Shown: positions 32,879 to 42,279 of the stretch, one piece after another | Layout: every line of letters begins with the position of its first letter | How positions within the stretch are numbered: position 1 is the first letter of the stretch | Assembly: GCA_964514235.1 (NCBI GenBank) | Contig: CAZEPV010000003.1 | Location: forward strand, 1 to 64,000 | Direction of reading: 5' to 3' | Origin: JAAYRQ01 sp035647235 | GTDB taxonomy: Bacteria; Bacillota; Syntrophomonadia; Syntrophomonadales; Syntrophomonadaceae | DNA length: 64,000 nt | The notes under the pieces: model-generated | Database searches by the model: none | Told to the model about the DNA's origin: nothing | The model's input: only the letters and a program-made list of their open reading frames with translations | Translations under genes and position numbers: made by a program

Positions 32879-34294
32879 TTAGGGTATCATTCCCAGAACC
32901 TTCCATAAGGGTATACTGAAAAGTAGTCCTATTAGCGAAATAATCATATAACTTATCGACATTTTAATAGTTTGAGGAAAATCAACCATTTCCCCGCTAG
33001 CATAATAGGCTGTTAAATAGGTGGAATTTTGATAAATGACATTCCAGGTATTTACGGAACACAATATTATAAAAGCTGGAACAAAGGGATTAATTCCAGC
33101 TTGTATAGCAAAAGGAGTCATCAAGACTGTAAAAATAGTGACAGTTGCAATTTGGGATACTATAACCAAGCGAACTAAATATATGATTATGGCAGTAACA
33201 GCAATAAATAAATAAATGTTGGCGGTCAAGGAAGCCATATGCGGACCTATTAAGGAAACTATCCATCTATCAATATTAAGTGCAGGGAAAACTGTAGCTA
33301 AGTTAATGATACCTCCAATAAATATAACTGAATCCCAGGCAATACCTGTTCTGAAATCGGTGCGGTCAATTATTTTTAGTCCTAATAAAACACATAAGGC
33401 GGTAAGGGCTACTATGGCTGCAGCTATGCCATGGACTTTCTCTGTCATCCACAAGAGCAAGGCCATGCTTAATACAAGTAAAACTATTTTTTCTTCTTTT
33501 GATAAGGGGCCTAAATTTTTAAATTCTGTTTTCATATAGGTGGAATCCATTTGGTCAGGTTTTGAAGGCTTATATAAAAGTTGGATGGTAATATAACTAC
33601 CGACTAATACAATAAATCCCCAGATAAAGGATGATTTTAACCAAGACATCCAGGTCACTGTAGAAGATATAGTCTCAGGTAATAAACCTAACATGGTATA
33701 ACACATGAAAGATGCACTTAGGAAAAGGGGTCCACTAGCCCCAAAACCCATAAACATAGCGGAAAAGATTCCTGCGTTTTCCTTGCTTTTATCAGGATAG
33801 CCCAGTTTATCACTAATAGATTTGGCAAATGGGGCTACAATAGCTACTTTAGCAGTTACACTAGGAATAGTAGGTGCTATAAGGTTACCACTTATTAGAA
33901 GTGCTGCAGTCTGACCAGCAAAGGTGGCAGGGAATTTGCTTAATATAAACAAAGAAATCCTATTTAACAAGCCGCTTTTACTTACTACTACCCCGATGCC
34001 AAAAGCACCAACTAGTAGCCAAAAAGTAGTATTAGAAAATGAGGCAAAAGCTATATTGAAAGGTACTACTTCAAAGGTAACCCAGCTAGTACACATTAAA
34101 AGTGCAGTAACATAGTCGGGAGCTACCTCATAAATCCACCAGACAACGGCACCAGCGAATATACCTAGTGCTTGCATAGCTTCCACAGTTAATTCCGAGG
34201 GTGGTTTTGTGTTTGCTATGATAATTCCTAATATAATTCCGAGCAAACCTGTGATTATGGTTTTGTTTTCTTTAAGTAGTTGTAAAATTCTCAA
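32879..34294 (-). CDS. SLC13/DASS family anion permease
   Basis: A 471-residue transporter with about 12 membrane helices. FWLLVGAFGIGVVVSKSG, TIPSVTAKVAIVAPF and FIGGIINLATVF fit the divalent-anion:Na+ symporter family (dicarboxylates, citrate, sulfate). The substrate cannot be told from sequence; the neighbourhood of CoA-metabolism genes favours an organic acid. Start set at TTG 34294, five bases after TTGGAGTC; the frame is open to another TTG at 34318 that lacks a site. Divergent from the CoA-transferase gene. Confidence 0.82.
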   Translation of the reverse strand: MRILQLLKENKTIITGLLGIILGIIIANTKPPSELTVEAMQALGIFAGAVVWWIYEVAPDYVTALLMCTSWVTFEVVPFNIAFASFSNTTFWLLVGAFGIGVVVSKSGLLNRISLFILSKFPATFAGQTAALLISGNLIAPTIPSVTAKVAIVAPFAKSISDKLGYPDKSKENAGIFSAMFMGFGASGPLFLSASFMCYTMLGLLPETISSTVTWMSWLKSSFIWGFIVLVGSYITIQLLYKPSKPDQMDSTYMKTEFKNLGPLSKEEKIVLLVLSMALLLWMTEKVHGIAAAIVALTALCVLLGLKIIDRTDFRTGIAWDSVIFIGGIINLATVFPALNIDRWIVSLIGPHMASLTANIYLFIAVTAIIIYLVRLVIVSQIATVTIFTVLMTPFAIQAGINPFVPAFIILCSVNTWNVIYQNSTYLTAYYASGEMVDFPQTIKMSISYMIISLIGLLFSIPLWKVLGMIP

Positions 34295-34402
34295 TGTTGA
34301 CTCCAATTCTTTATGCAAAAATAAAAAAAACTATCACTTTATGATAACATAATATTTGTAATTAAATATCCAGGCAAGATAAAATATTAGGGGGAAATTA
34401 GA

Positions 34403-35749
34403 ATGGTATATGATGAGTACAAAAATAAATTAGTTTCAGCGGAAGAGGCAGTAAAAGTAGTTAAATCTGGTGATTGGGTGGATTTTAATTCCTTTAATGG
34501 TTTTCCTATTACATTAGAAGTTGCTTTAGCGGCACGCAAAAATGAGCTATTTGATGTTAAGTTACGTGGCTCTTCGGTTATGAAAGCTCTTGAATGCGCA
34601 GAAAATGATCCAGATAGAAAACATTTTATTTACCATTCTTATTTTTTCAGTAAATATGAACGCGAATTGCACGATAGGGGTTTGTGTAATCACATTCCAG
34701 TAGCCTTCCATGAAAGGGATTCCTACTATGATGATACCTTTAACGATGGCATAAAAACCGATGTTTATATGTTGCAAGTTTGCCCAATGAATGAATATGG
34801 CTATTTTAATTTCGGACCCCAAGTTAATGCTACCCGTAAATGTACGGAAATGGCTGAAATAGTTATTGTAGAAGTCAATAATCTAATGCCAGTAGCCTTA
34901 GGGGGCAGGGATGAAATGGTGCATGTTTCCGAAGTGGATTATGTTGTGGAAGGTGATAACTTTCCTTTACTTGAAATACCCCCAGCTAAGGCAAGCGAAG
35001 TGGAAAAAGCTATTGCTAACCACCTTATCGCGGAAATTCATGAGGGATCTTGTATTCAGTTAGGTATTGGTGGTCTACCCAATCAAATTGGGGAAATGAT
35101 TGCTAAATCAGGAATTAAGCATTTAGGTGTCCATACGGAAATGTTAAACGATTCCTTTGTCGATATGTATGAAGCGGGTTGTATTGATGGTAGTAAAAAA
35201 GCAATTGATCGTTTTAGAATGACTTATAGTTTCGCTTTAGGCACTGAAAGGTTATATGATTTTATTGACAATAACCCCATCTGCGCTATTAGTCCAGGTG
35301 TATATATCAACAATCCCAATGTAATTTGCCAAAATCCTAATATGAGGGCTATCAATAATGCCCTAGAGATAGATTTATTCGGACAAGTTTCCTCGGAATC
35401 AGTTGGCGATCGCCAGATTAGCGGGACTGGTGGACAATGGGATTTTATGAAAGGGGCCTACATGTCACCTGGAGGCAAGGGTTATATTTGTCTATCATCT
35501 ACTAAAACAAATAGTGATGGTACTAGAATTTCTCGTATTGCTCCTACACTCTCACCAGGTACCATTGTAACTACCCCCCGTTGGTCAGTCCATTATATAG
35601 CTACTGAATTTGGCATAGTAAAGCTGAAGGGTGCTTCAACTTGGGAGAGGGCGGAAGCTCTTATTTCCATAGCCCATCCCGATTTTCGAGATGAATTGAT
35701 TAAGCAGGCCCATGATATGAGGATTTGGCGTAGGACAAATCGTATTTAA
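34403..35749 (+). CDS. acetyl-CoA hydrolase/CoA-transferase family protein (likely acyl-CoA:acetate CoA-transferase)
   Basis: A 448-residue family I-type CoA-transferase. GIGGLPNQIGEMI and the catalytic Glu in GQVSSESVGDRQ, followed by SGTGGQWDF, resemble butyryl-CoA:acetate and 4-hydroxybutyrate CoA-transferases. It would move CoA between acetate and a butyryl-like acid, a key step in butyrate fermentation or syntrophic butyrate use. GGGGGAA ribosome binding site, ATG start. Divergent neighbour is an anion permease; together they could import and activate an organic acid. Exact substrate is inference. Confidence 0.87.
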   Translation: MVYDEYKNKLVSAEEAVKVVKSGDWVDFNSFNGFPITLEVALAARKNELFDVKLRGSSVMKALECAENDPDRKHFIYHSYFFSKYERELHDRGLCNHIPVAFHERDSYYDDTFNDGIKTDVYMLQVCPMNEYGYFNFGPQVNATRKCTEMAEIVIVEVNNLMPVALGGRDEMVHVSEVDYVVEGDNFPLLEIPPAKASEVEKAIANHLIAEIHEGSCIQLGIGGLPNQIGEMIAKSGIKHLGVHTEMLNDSFVDMYEAGCIDGSKKAIDRFRMTYSFALGTERLYDFIDNNPICAISPGVYINNPNVICQNPNMRAINNALEIDLFGQVSSESVGDRQISGTGGQWDFMKGAYMSPGGKGYICLSSTKTNSDGTRISRIAPTLSPGTIVTTPRWSVHYIATEFGIVKLKGASTWERAEALISIAHPDFRDELIKQAHDMRIWRRTNRI

Positions 35750-35833
35750 CAATTTATGGATTCCTAATAAAGGAATAACATTTGAATTAGGTGAAGGATT
35801 TATAGTCCTTTTTAGGGAAATGGGGATAGCCGT

Positions 35834-37021
35834 ATGAAAAAAACTTTATTACCCTTATGTGGTTTAATTGTTGCAGGTGTAATTGCTAGTACACTATTGT
35901 ATTACCATACTTGCTATGATGATATTAACCTTAATCCTGTAGTAGATATTGGGCTAGAGGAAGAGGAAGAAATACCTAGGCTAGAAACTATTACCCTTAC
36001 TGCAGCAGGTGATTGCTTGATGCATAACACCCAAGTCGCAGCAGGCTTGCAGCCTGATGGTAGCTATGATTTTGCCTCTTATTTTAAGGAAGTAGAGGGT
36101 TTGTTAAGGGAAGGTGATTATACTTCGGTATGTTTTGAATCTCCTTTGGCAGGTGCCAAGTGGGGTTATACGGGTTACCCCATTTTTAATAGTCCAGACG
36201 AGATAGCTCATACTTTCAAAAACTCAGGTTTTGATATGATCGTTACAGCTAACAATCATATTTTAGATCGTGGAATTGAGGGGGCCTTTAGGAGTATGGA
36301 AGTTTATAAGGATGCTGGACTTGATACTATAGGTACTTATCTGACGGCAGAGGATAGTCAAAAGATGCTGATTAAAGATATTAGGGATGTAAAAGTGGGC
36401 TATTTAGCTTATTGCTATGGAACGAATGGCCTACCGATTCCCAAGGGCTATGAATACTTTTTTAATTTTTTAGATAAGGATAAAATACTAAAAGACCTTG
36501 AATTGATGCGGCCAAAAGTAGATGTTTTGGTAGTAATGTTACACTGGGGAATTGAATATACAACCGAGCCCACCCCAGAACAAAAACTTTTAGCTAAGGA
36601 AATATTAAGTAATGGGGCCGATGCAATTATAGGCAGTCACCCTCATGTTATTCAACCCATGGAGGTATTGGAGATTGACGGGGATAAAAAATTCGTTGCC
36701 TATGCAATCGGAAATTTTATTAGTCATCAAAGGGGAGATGAACGCAATAGTGGTATAGTTCTAAAATTAAAATTTACTAAAGATTTTTTTACAGATATAA
36801 CTACTTTGGAGGAAGTGTCCTATACCCCGACTTTCTCCCACCACTATTATGATAATGGCAAGATGGATTTTAGGGTAGTGCCAGTAGAGAAAACCATAGA
36901 ACTAATTTTGCAAGGTGAGGAACCATATTTGCGTGAAAATGATATAGCCACATTGGAATCAATTTTTGCCACTACGACAGCTAGATTAGGCGAACCCTAT
37001 TTTGCAAATATACAAGAATAG
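35834..37021 (+). CDS. CapA family metallophosphatase-like protein
   Basis: A 395-residue membrane-anchored protein. One N-terminal helix (LLPLCGLIVAGVIASTLLYY), then the CapA/PgsA calcineurin-like fold: TAAGDCLMHN, FESPLAG, TANNHILDRG, VVMLHWGIEYT and IGSHPHVIQPME hold the metal ligands. CapA proteins take part in poly-gamma-glutamate capsule export or cell-surface polymer turnover. No capBC genes are near, so the role here is unknown. ATG start; seven bases before the next gene. Confidence 0.85.
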   Translation: MKKTLLPLCGLIVAGVIASTLLYYHTCYDDINLNPVVDIGLEEEEEIPRLETITLTAAGDCLMHNTQVAAGLQPDGSYDFASYFKEVEGLLREGDYTSVCFESPLAGAKWGYTGYPIFNSPDEIAHTFKNSGFDMIVTANNHILDRGIEGAFRSMEVYKDAGLDTIGTYLTAEDSQKMLIKDIRDVKVGYLAYCYGTNGLPIPKGYEYFFNFLDKDKILKDLELMRPKVDVLVVMLHWGIEYTTEPTPEQKLLAKEILSNGADAIIGSHPHVIQPMEVLEIDGDKKFVAYAIGNFISHQRGDERNSGIVLKLKFTKDFFTDITTLEEVSYTPTFSHHYYDNGKMDFRVVPVEKTIELILQGEEPYLRENDIATLESIFATTTARLGEPYFANIQE

Positions 37022-37027
37022 GAGTTA

Positions 37028-38983
37028 GTGAGTTTATTTATGAAATATACAAGCTTATTTAGTCCGCTTGAGCTGGGAAGATATTCATTGAAAAATCGTA
37101 TTGTCATGCCCGCTATGTTAGTAGCTATGGCTAATCAAAATGGTGAAGTTACTAAGGAATTAATTGATTATTATGTAGCTAGGGCTAGAGGTGGGGTTGG
37201 TTTAATCATTGTCGAAGCTGCTTGTGTAGATCTACCGAGTGGACGCGAGGCGTTTGGGCAGTTGAATATAGATAATTTCAATAAAGTTCCCGCTTTAGCA
37301 AAGCTGGCAGATGCCATAAAAGCATATTCAACACGGGCTTTTATTCAACTTTTTCATGCTGGTAGGCAGACTACTAGTTTCCAAACTGGTGGGGCGCAAC
37401 CGCTAGCTCCCTCCCCTATTCCTTGTAAAATAACTAGGGAAATGCCACGTGAATTAACGATTACCGAAGTTAAAGATATCGAAAACAAGTTTATAATTGC
37501 CGCAAATTATGCCTATTTAGCTGGCTTTGAAGGTGTGGAAATACACGCTGCTCACGGTTATTTAATTAACCAATTTTTATCCCCCAACACTAATCAAAGG
37601 ACTGATGAATATGGTGGCAGCCTAACTAATCGAATGAGGATTCTAGTCAATATAGTTAAGGGTATAAAAAAATCAATTCCAGCTTTAGCTTTATCAGTTC
37701 GGCTAAATATTGATGACTTTATCGAAGGTGGTCTAACCCCTAGTGACGCTACAATCATAGCCAAGATCATGGAAGATAATGGAGCAGACATGATAAACTG
37801 CTCAGCTGGCATTTATGAATCGGGATTAAAGAGCATCGAACCTGCTTCCTATCCTGAGGGATGGCGAGTTTATTTGGCTGAGCAAGTTAAGAAAGCAGTC
37901 CAGATACCAGTAGTAGCTGGTGGAGTAATCAGAAGTCCTGAAGTGGCTAAACAGATTATAGCGGAAGGTAGTGCGGATCTGGTATTTGTAGGTCGTAGTT
38001 TAATTGCTGATCCAGACTGGGCACATAAGGCACGCTTAGGGAAAATTGACGACATTAGACCATGTATTATGTGTAACAACTGTATAGGGAGTAATTTTTC
38101 AGGTAAATCGGTTACTTGTACTGTTAATCCCAAAATAGGACGAGAAGGAGAATTTTTATACTATGCACCTTCCTTGGCCAAACATAGGATTGCCATCATT
38201 GGTAGTGGGCCTGCGGGCCTTACTTGTGCAATTTATTTAGCAAAACTGGGCTTTAGGGTAAGTCTTTTTGAAAAGGGCTCGGATGTGGGAGGACAATTAA
38301 ACTTAGCACACCTGCCCCCCTATAAGGGCCGCATTAAATTATTTTTGGATTATTTAAAAAGGGAATTATTAAAACAAGATGTAGACCTCCATTTAAATTA
38401 TGAGTTTACGCCTGCAGATGTAAAGCGGGATTATGATATGGTAATTGTAGCTACGGGGGGCAAGCCTAAAGGGGCCAACTTTTTCCTATCAGGAAGTAGT
38501 AATGTGGTCAGTATAGAGCAGGTGCTAACCGAGGAAGTTTCTATTAAAAACAGTAATGTTGTAATAATCGGGGGCGGAAGCAATGGCTGTGAAATAGCTG
38601 ATTACCTACTAAATCGCCATAATACTATTACAATTATTGAACAAGCTGGATTTTTGGCTCAGGATATGGAAAAGAAGAATCGCCGCGATTTAATGAAACG
38701 CCTAGCAGATGCAAAAGTTAATCGCCTAACTAATAGCAAGGTAATGGAGATTACCGACAATGAAGTCCAAGTAACTGATTTAAAAGAAAGTATTAAGGCC
38801 GATTATATTATCTTAGCTATGGGTTACGAGAAAGACCATGCTTTGTATAAAGGTTTAGCTAATATCACCGAAAATCTACATATAATTGGGGATGCTTTTG
38901 CAGGGCGGGGTATAAAGGATGCAGTTTTTCAAGGTTATATGATGGCAAAACTAGCTTATAAGCAATTTAGAAGGGGTATATAG
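37028..38983 (+). CDS. old-yellow-enzyme NADH:flavin oxidoreductase / 2,4-dienoyl-CoA reductase-like
   Basis: A 651-residue three-part enzyme. Residues 1-340 form the FMN TIM barrel (SLKNRIVMPAM, HAAHGYLINQFLSP, VFVGRSLIADP); CIMCNNC...C at about 345-365 binds a [4Fe-4S] cluster; 385-650 is an FAD/NAD module (AIIGSGPAGLTCAIYLAK, VVIIGGGSNGCEIAD, IIGDAFAGRGI). This is the layout of 2,4-dienoyl-CoA reductase and bile-acid/trimethylamine relatives; dienoyl-CoA reduction suits the fatty-acid genes nearby. GTG start close to AGGAG; ATG 37040 is an alternative. Confidence 0.88.
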   Translation: MSLFMKYTSLFSPLELGRYSLKNRIVMPAMLVAMANQNGEVTKELIDYYVARARGGVGLIIVEAACVDLPSGREAFGQLNIDNFNKVPALAKLADAIKAYSTRAFIQLFHAGRQTTSFQTGGAQPLAPSPIPCKITREMPRELTITEVKDIENKFIIAANYAYLAGFEGVEIHAAHGYLINQFLSPNTNQRTDEYGGSLTNRMRILVNIVKGIKKSIPALALSVRLNIDDFIEGGLTPSDATIIAKIMEDNGADMINCSAGIYESGLKSIEPASYPEGWRVYLAEQVKKAVQIPVVAGGVIRSPEVAKQIIAEGSADLVFVGRSLIADPDWAHKARLGKIDDIRPCIMCNNCIGSNFSGKSVTCTVNPKIGREGEFLYYAPSLAKHRIAIIGSGPAGLTCAIYLAKLGFRVSLFEKGSDVGGQLNLAHLPPYKGRIKLFLDYLKRELLKQDVDLHLNYEFTPADVKRDYDMVIVATGGKPKGANFFLSGSSNVVSIEQVLTEEVSIKNSNVVIIGGGSNGCEIADYLLNRHNTITIIEQAGFLAQDMEKKNRRDLMKRLADAKVNRLTNSKVMEITDNEVQVTDLKESIKADYIILAMGYEKDHALYKGLANITENLHIIGDAFAGRGIKDAVFQGYMMAKLAYKQFRRGI

Positions 38984-38990
38984 GACTAAT

Positions 38991-39632
38991 ATGAGAAGAT
39001 ATGAAATGGCTGCTTATGAAGAAGGTTTCCGCTACATAGCTGGGGTAGACGAAGTGGGTAGGGGACCAATTGCAGGTCCAGTTGCAGCTGCTGCAGTTAT
39101 ATTACCAACCGATTTCTTCGGGCCTGAAATAGATGATTCTAAAAAATTAACTGCCAAAAAGAGGCTTAAATTAGCTGCCTATATTAAAAAACAGGCCTTA
39201 ACTTGGGCGGTAAGCCTAGTCAATCCTCCTTTATTGGATGATATTAATATTCTAAACGCTACCAAGTTAGCTATGCGGACTGCTATTCTTGCACTTAATT
39301 TTAAACCAGATTTGTTGCTAATTGATGCGGTCAAATTAGACGATATAAAAATTAAGCAGAAAAATATTATTAGGGGTGATAGTCTAAGTATATCTATTGC
39401 TGCTGCTTCTATTTTGGCTAAAGTAGAAAGGGATGGGGTAATGGAAAATTACGATATCCTATTCCCTAATTATGGTTTTTGTCAACATAAAGGTTATGCT
39501 ACTAAGCAACATATTCAACAAGTTATGAAATTAGGCGCTTGCCAAATCCATAGACAGAGTTTTGAACCGATAAAGTCCAAGTTAAATGGAGGAGGATTTA
39601 GTGAACTTACACAGCCAAATCTCTTTAGATAA
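38991..39632 (+). CDS. rnhB: ribonuclease HII
   Basis: A 213-residue enzyme removing ribonucleotides and RNA primers from DNA. IAGVDEVGRGPIAGPVAAAA carries the DE pair, LLIDAV the third acid, and AKVERD the fourth. ATG start. Its 3' end overlaps the next gene by 32 bp. The gene order rnhB, FliK-like, FlhB-like, yraN resembles the Bacillus rnhB-ylqG-ylqH segment. Confidence 0.95.
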   Translation: MRRYEMAAYEEGFRYIAGVDEVGRGPIAGPVAAAAVILPTDFFGPEIDDSKKLTAKKRLKLAAYIKKQALTWAVSLVNPPLLDDINILNATKLAMRTAILALNFKPDLLLIDAVKLDDIKIKQKNIIRGDSLSISIAAASILAKVERDGVMENYDILFPNYGFCQHKGYATKQHIQQVMKLGACQIHRQSFEPIKSKLNGGGFSELTQPNLFR

Positions 39633-41172
39633 TTTTGTTTTAAATGTCTCCCGTGCAGATGGCAAAGGGATTACTTTCAATCAGGGGGAAATATTGAAGG
39701 GGGAAGTTAGTGAGCTTAAGGGGAATGGCTTAATTAGCATTTTTATTAAAGGAAGACTTATTGAAGCGGCTACAGAAGTCTTAGTTAATAAAGGACAACA
39801 ATTATTTCTTTTGGTAGATGATATGAAGGATGGCAAAGTAATCCTAAGAGTGTTAACCCCAGAATTATTAAGTAAAATAGAGAATACCAATATAGCCGTT
39901 AACCTTAAAAATATTGGTATAAATGCTGATGAAAACAATATCCAGATGGCTAAAAAACTAATCCAACATAACCTAGCAGTTACAAGTGATATGTTGAAAA
40001 GTATGGCTAGGGGAATAAATATTTTAGGCGAAAATACACCTAGGAATTTAGAAGTAGTGGGATTAGCCATGGCCAAAAATGTACCTTTAACCCCCCAATC
40101 ACTAACGGCCCTAGTCCAATTTGTCGAAGGGAAAATAGACTTAGCCCAAATAACTAAAGATTTAATGAATCTTATTAATAAACTAAACCAGACAGCTAGT
40201 ACAGCTAAGGACTCGGCTATTCCAGCCTCAGAAACTAGAGGTACCCAAAATCCTACAACCCGACTAGACACCCCCATGCCAGATAATGTAAATGTTAGAA
40301 CTGAGGAATCGAGTCTAGCCTCCCAGTCCAGCAATCTTGGAAATGTCGGGGCAGGAACTATAGGCACGACTAGTAGTTCACAGCAGACAGTCAATATTCC
40401 TATCCAATCGGCTAGTAGTCTATCCTCCCCGATTTCTTTAAATAATTTTTTACCCTTATTAAACCAATTATTAGAAAGTATGATTATACCTTTGAATAAG
40501 GAAACAGAAAATGTTTTAAGCCCAACTTCTCCTTCAAGTTCAGCTCAGCAAGCCCAGGTAGATAGTATTCTTACTAGTCTAAGGAGTAATCTAGCTAATA
40601 ATAATGAATTTATTAGGGGGCTAGCTTTAATCAAGGAGATTTTAGCTCATAAAGAGATTTCTGGGGTGGACAGGACTATCGTCAATACCCTGCTAAATAA
40701 TATTGAGGAAATGGGGCGGGAAGTTACAGGCCAAAGGATCTTTAATGTAATGACTAAGTTTATCGGGGATAGCAACCTTAATTACTATTACCTATCCTTT
40801 CCAGTTAAGGTTGAAGATGAATATAGGCTATGCCAGCTAAAAATTGATAAAAAACTAGCTAAACAAGCCTTAATAGAACAAGATAATATAAAAATTGTAG
40901 TATCCCTTGAAACGAAGAACCTAGGTTATGTCCTCTTCCATGTAGATTGGTTTAAAAAGGGTCTATTAAAATTACAAGGGGTGGTAGAAAGTGCAAGGGT
41001 GTCAATTTATCTTTCTAATCAGGTTAATAGCTTGATAAAAGCTATTGAAAAAATGGGCTATACTGTCGATTATCAGGGCATTAAAGTAGCTAAAGATAAA
41101 GAAGAAATGCGGGTTACCTTACAAGAAGTAGATGAGGTTATCAAGCCTTATGTTATAGATATCCGTATCTAG
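39601..41172 (+). CDS. FliK-like flagellar hook-length control domain protein (YlqG-like)
   Basis: A 523-residue protein. An N-terminal OB-like part (NQGEILKGEVSELKGNGL), a Ser/Thr/Gln-rich low-complexity middle (about 200-310) and a C-terminal domain resembling the FliK C-terminus (YYLSFPVKVEDEYRLCQLKI, then LGYVLFHVDWF). FliK sets hook length by signalling to FlhB; the gene after this one encodes an FlhB-tail-like protein, but no other flagellar genes are here. Start GTG 39601 follows GGAGGAGG; the frame is open to ATG 39586, which overlaps that site. Confidence 0.7.
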   Translation: MNLHSQISLDNFVLNVSRADGKGITFNQGEILKGEVSELKGNGLISIFIKGRLIEAATEVLVNKGQQLFLLVDDMKDGKVILRVLTPELLSKIENTNIAVNLKNIGINADENNIQMAKKLIQHNLAVTSDMLKSMARGINILGENTPRNLEVVGLAMAKNVPLTPQSLTALVQFVEGKIDLAQITKDLMNLINKLNQTASTAKDSAIPASETRGTQNPTTRLDTPMPDNVNVRTEESSLASQSSNLGNVGAGTIGTTSSSQQTVNIPIQSASSLSSPISLNNFLPLLNQLLESMIIPLNKETENVLSPTSPSSSAQQAQVDSILTSLRSNLANNNEFIRGLALIKEILAHKEISGVDRTIVNTLLNNIEEMGREVTGQRIFNVMTKFIGDSNLNYYYLSFPVKVEDEYRLCQLKIDKKLAKQALIEQDNIKIVVSLETKNLGYVLFHVDWFKKGLLKLQGVVESARVSIYLSNQVNSLIKAIEKMGYTVDYQGIKVAKDKEEMRVTLQEVDEVIKPYVIDIRI

Positions 41173-41183
41173 TGGAGGATTGC

Positions 41184-41462
41184 ATGAGTGATAAAATAGA
41201 AGAAAAAAGAAAGCAAGCGGTTGCTTTAAAATATGAACCTTTAACAGATGTGGCCCCTAAAGTGGTAGCTAAAGGCAGTGGCTACATGGCAGAAAATATT
41301 ATTAAAACTGCTCAAGAGACTGGGGTTCCCCTAAAGGAAGACGATGAACTAATCGAATATTTAATGAGTCTCAATATATACGAAGAAATTCCCGCAGAAT
41401 TATATCCCATTATTGCGGAAATACTAGCTTTTATTTATCGCATTGATGGACAGTACAGGTGA
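41184..41462 (+). CDS. FlhB-like cytoplasmic-tail protein (YlqH-like)
   Basis: A 92-residue protein matching the C-terminal cytoplasmic domain of FlhB/EscU: AVALKYEPLTDVAPKVVAKG, ETGVPLKEDDELIEYL, EEIPAELYPIIAEILAFIYR. The membrane part and the NPTH autocleavage motif of FlhB are absent; the protein starts just after that point. Such stand-alone tails are usual in Firmicutes beside rnhB and are thought to interact with a FliK-like partner. Start ATG 41184 after GTGGAGGAT. Confidence 0.85.
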   Translation: MSDKIEEKRKQAVALKYEPLTDVAPKVVAKGSGYMAENIIKTAQETGVPLKEDDELIEYLMSLNIYEEIPAELYPIIAEILAFIYRIDGQYR

Positions 41463-41466
41463 TAAA

Positions 41467-41814
41467 ATGAGAAAATCATTAGGTAAAAAAGGTGAAGAAA
41501 TAGCCGCTAAGTATTTGCTTGAACAAGGTTATAGAATTAAAAAGCGTAATTTCCATACCAGATATGGGGAAATAGATATTATATGCGAAAAAGCGGGCAG
41601 CCTAGTTTTTGTAGAAGTTAAAACCCGACGTAGCACCACTTACGGCACTCCAGAGGAAGCAGTTACCCCTAATAAAATTCAACATTTAAGAAAAGCTGTA
41701 TTTATATACTTGGAGAAGGAAAAGAAATATTATAAGGAATTGCGTTTTGATGTAATAGGGATTTTAATCCAGGGTAATGACGTTAGTATCAACCATATTG
41801 AGGGTGCATTTTAA
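41467..41814 (+). CDS. yraN: YraN family (UPF0102) endonuclease-like protein
   Basis: A 115-residue protein of the restriction-endonuclease-like fold. GKKGEEIAAKYLLEQGY, then NFHTRYGEIDIIC (D in the E-x-D pair) and FVEVKTRR (ExK) give the PD-(D/E)xK core. Function is not firmly known; links to DNA recombination and Holliday junctions have been suggested. Start ATG 41467 after AGGTGA; the previous stop overlaps this site. Typical neighbour of rnhB. Confidence 0.9.
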   Translation: MRKSLGKKGEEIAAKYLLEQGYRIKKRNFHTRYGEIDIICEKAGSLVFVEVKTRRSTTYGTPEEAVTPNKIQHLRKAVFIYLEKEKKYYKELRFDVIGILIQGNDVSINHIEGAF

Positions 41815-41881
41815 TCTATCCTGAAATCACTGCGTACTAAGTTTAAGAAAATTATTATTCAAGCAAAAGGAGAAATAGGAA

Positions 41882-42106
41882 ATGAAAAACTTTCTTGCAA
41901 CATTTGCCATGACACTGATATTAACTTATATTTTCCTGTTTTTTGGTGGAGCCTTAATTTTAGAGAATTTTTGGGCTATGTTTGTATTTATTGCCTTTAT
42001 TATAGCTATTTTAGTTACGGTTCTTATAAATCTAGCTATAGAAATTGAAGAACTAGAAGGGCAGGTTATATTATTAGAAAATAAAATTGAAGCTGGATTG
42101 CAGTAG
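41882..42106 (+). CDS. small two-helix membrane protein
   Basis: A 74-residue protein with two hydrophobic helices (ATFAMTLILTYIFLFFGGAL and MFVFIAFIIAILVTVLINL) followed by an acidic coiled-coil-like tail (IEIEELEGQVILLENKIE). Family not recognised. ATG start behind AAAAGGAGAAATAGGA. Confidence 0.6.
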   Translation: MKNFLATFAMTLILTYIFLFFGGALILENFWAMFVFIAFIIAILVTVLINLAIEIEELEGQVILLENKIEAGLQ

Positions 42107-42108
42107 GA

Positions 42109-42279
42109 ATGAGATTCCCGTTTTTTACCCTTCTTAGTATTTCGGACATATTTACTGGTAGGGAAAAAGGCGGTTCCTTTGGCGAATTAAATAGAATATT
42201 GCAGAATGTGTCAAATAAAGATAAGATAGGGTTATGCTATGATTCTTGCCATAATACACAGCTAGCTATAAGTACATAA
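42109..42279 (+). pseudogene. endonuclease IV remnant
   Basis: A 56-codon frame reading TGREKGGSFGELNRILQNV and DKIGLCYDSCHN. This matches the conserved centre of endonuclease IV (nfo; usual GSSFEELAxII...RIGVCLDTCH), where the Asp and His bind the zinc cluster. The flanks are lost: the frame starts with unrelated residues and ends QLAIST with TAA. There is no ribosome binding site. It is what is left of a deleted AP endonuclease gene. Endonuclease IV and exonuclease III (intact at 312) do overlapping repair work. Confidence 0.6.
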
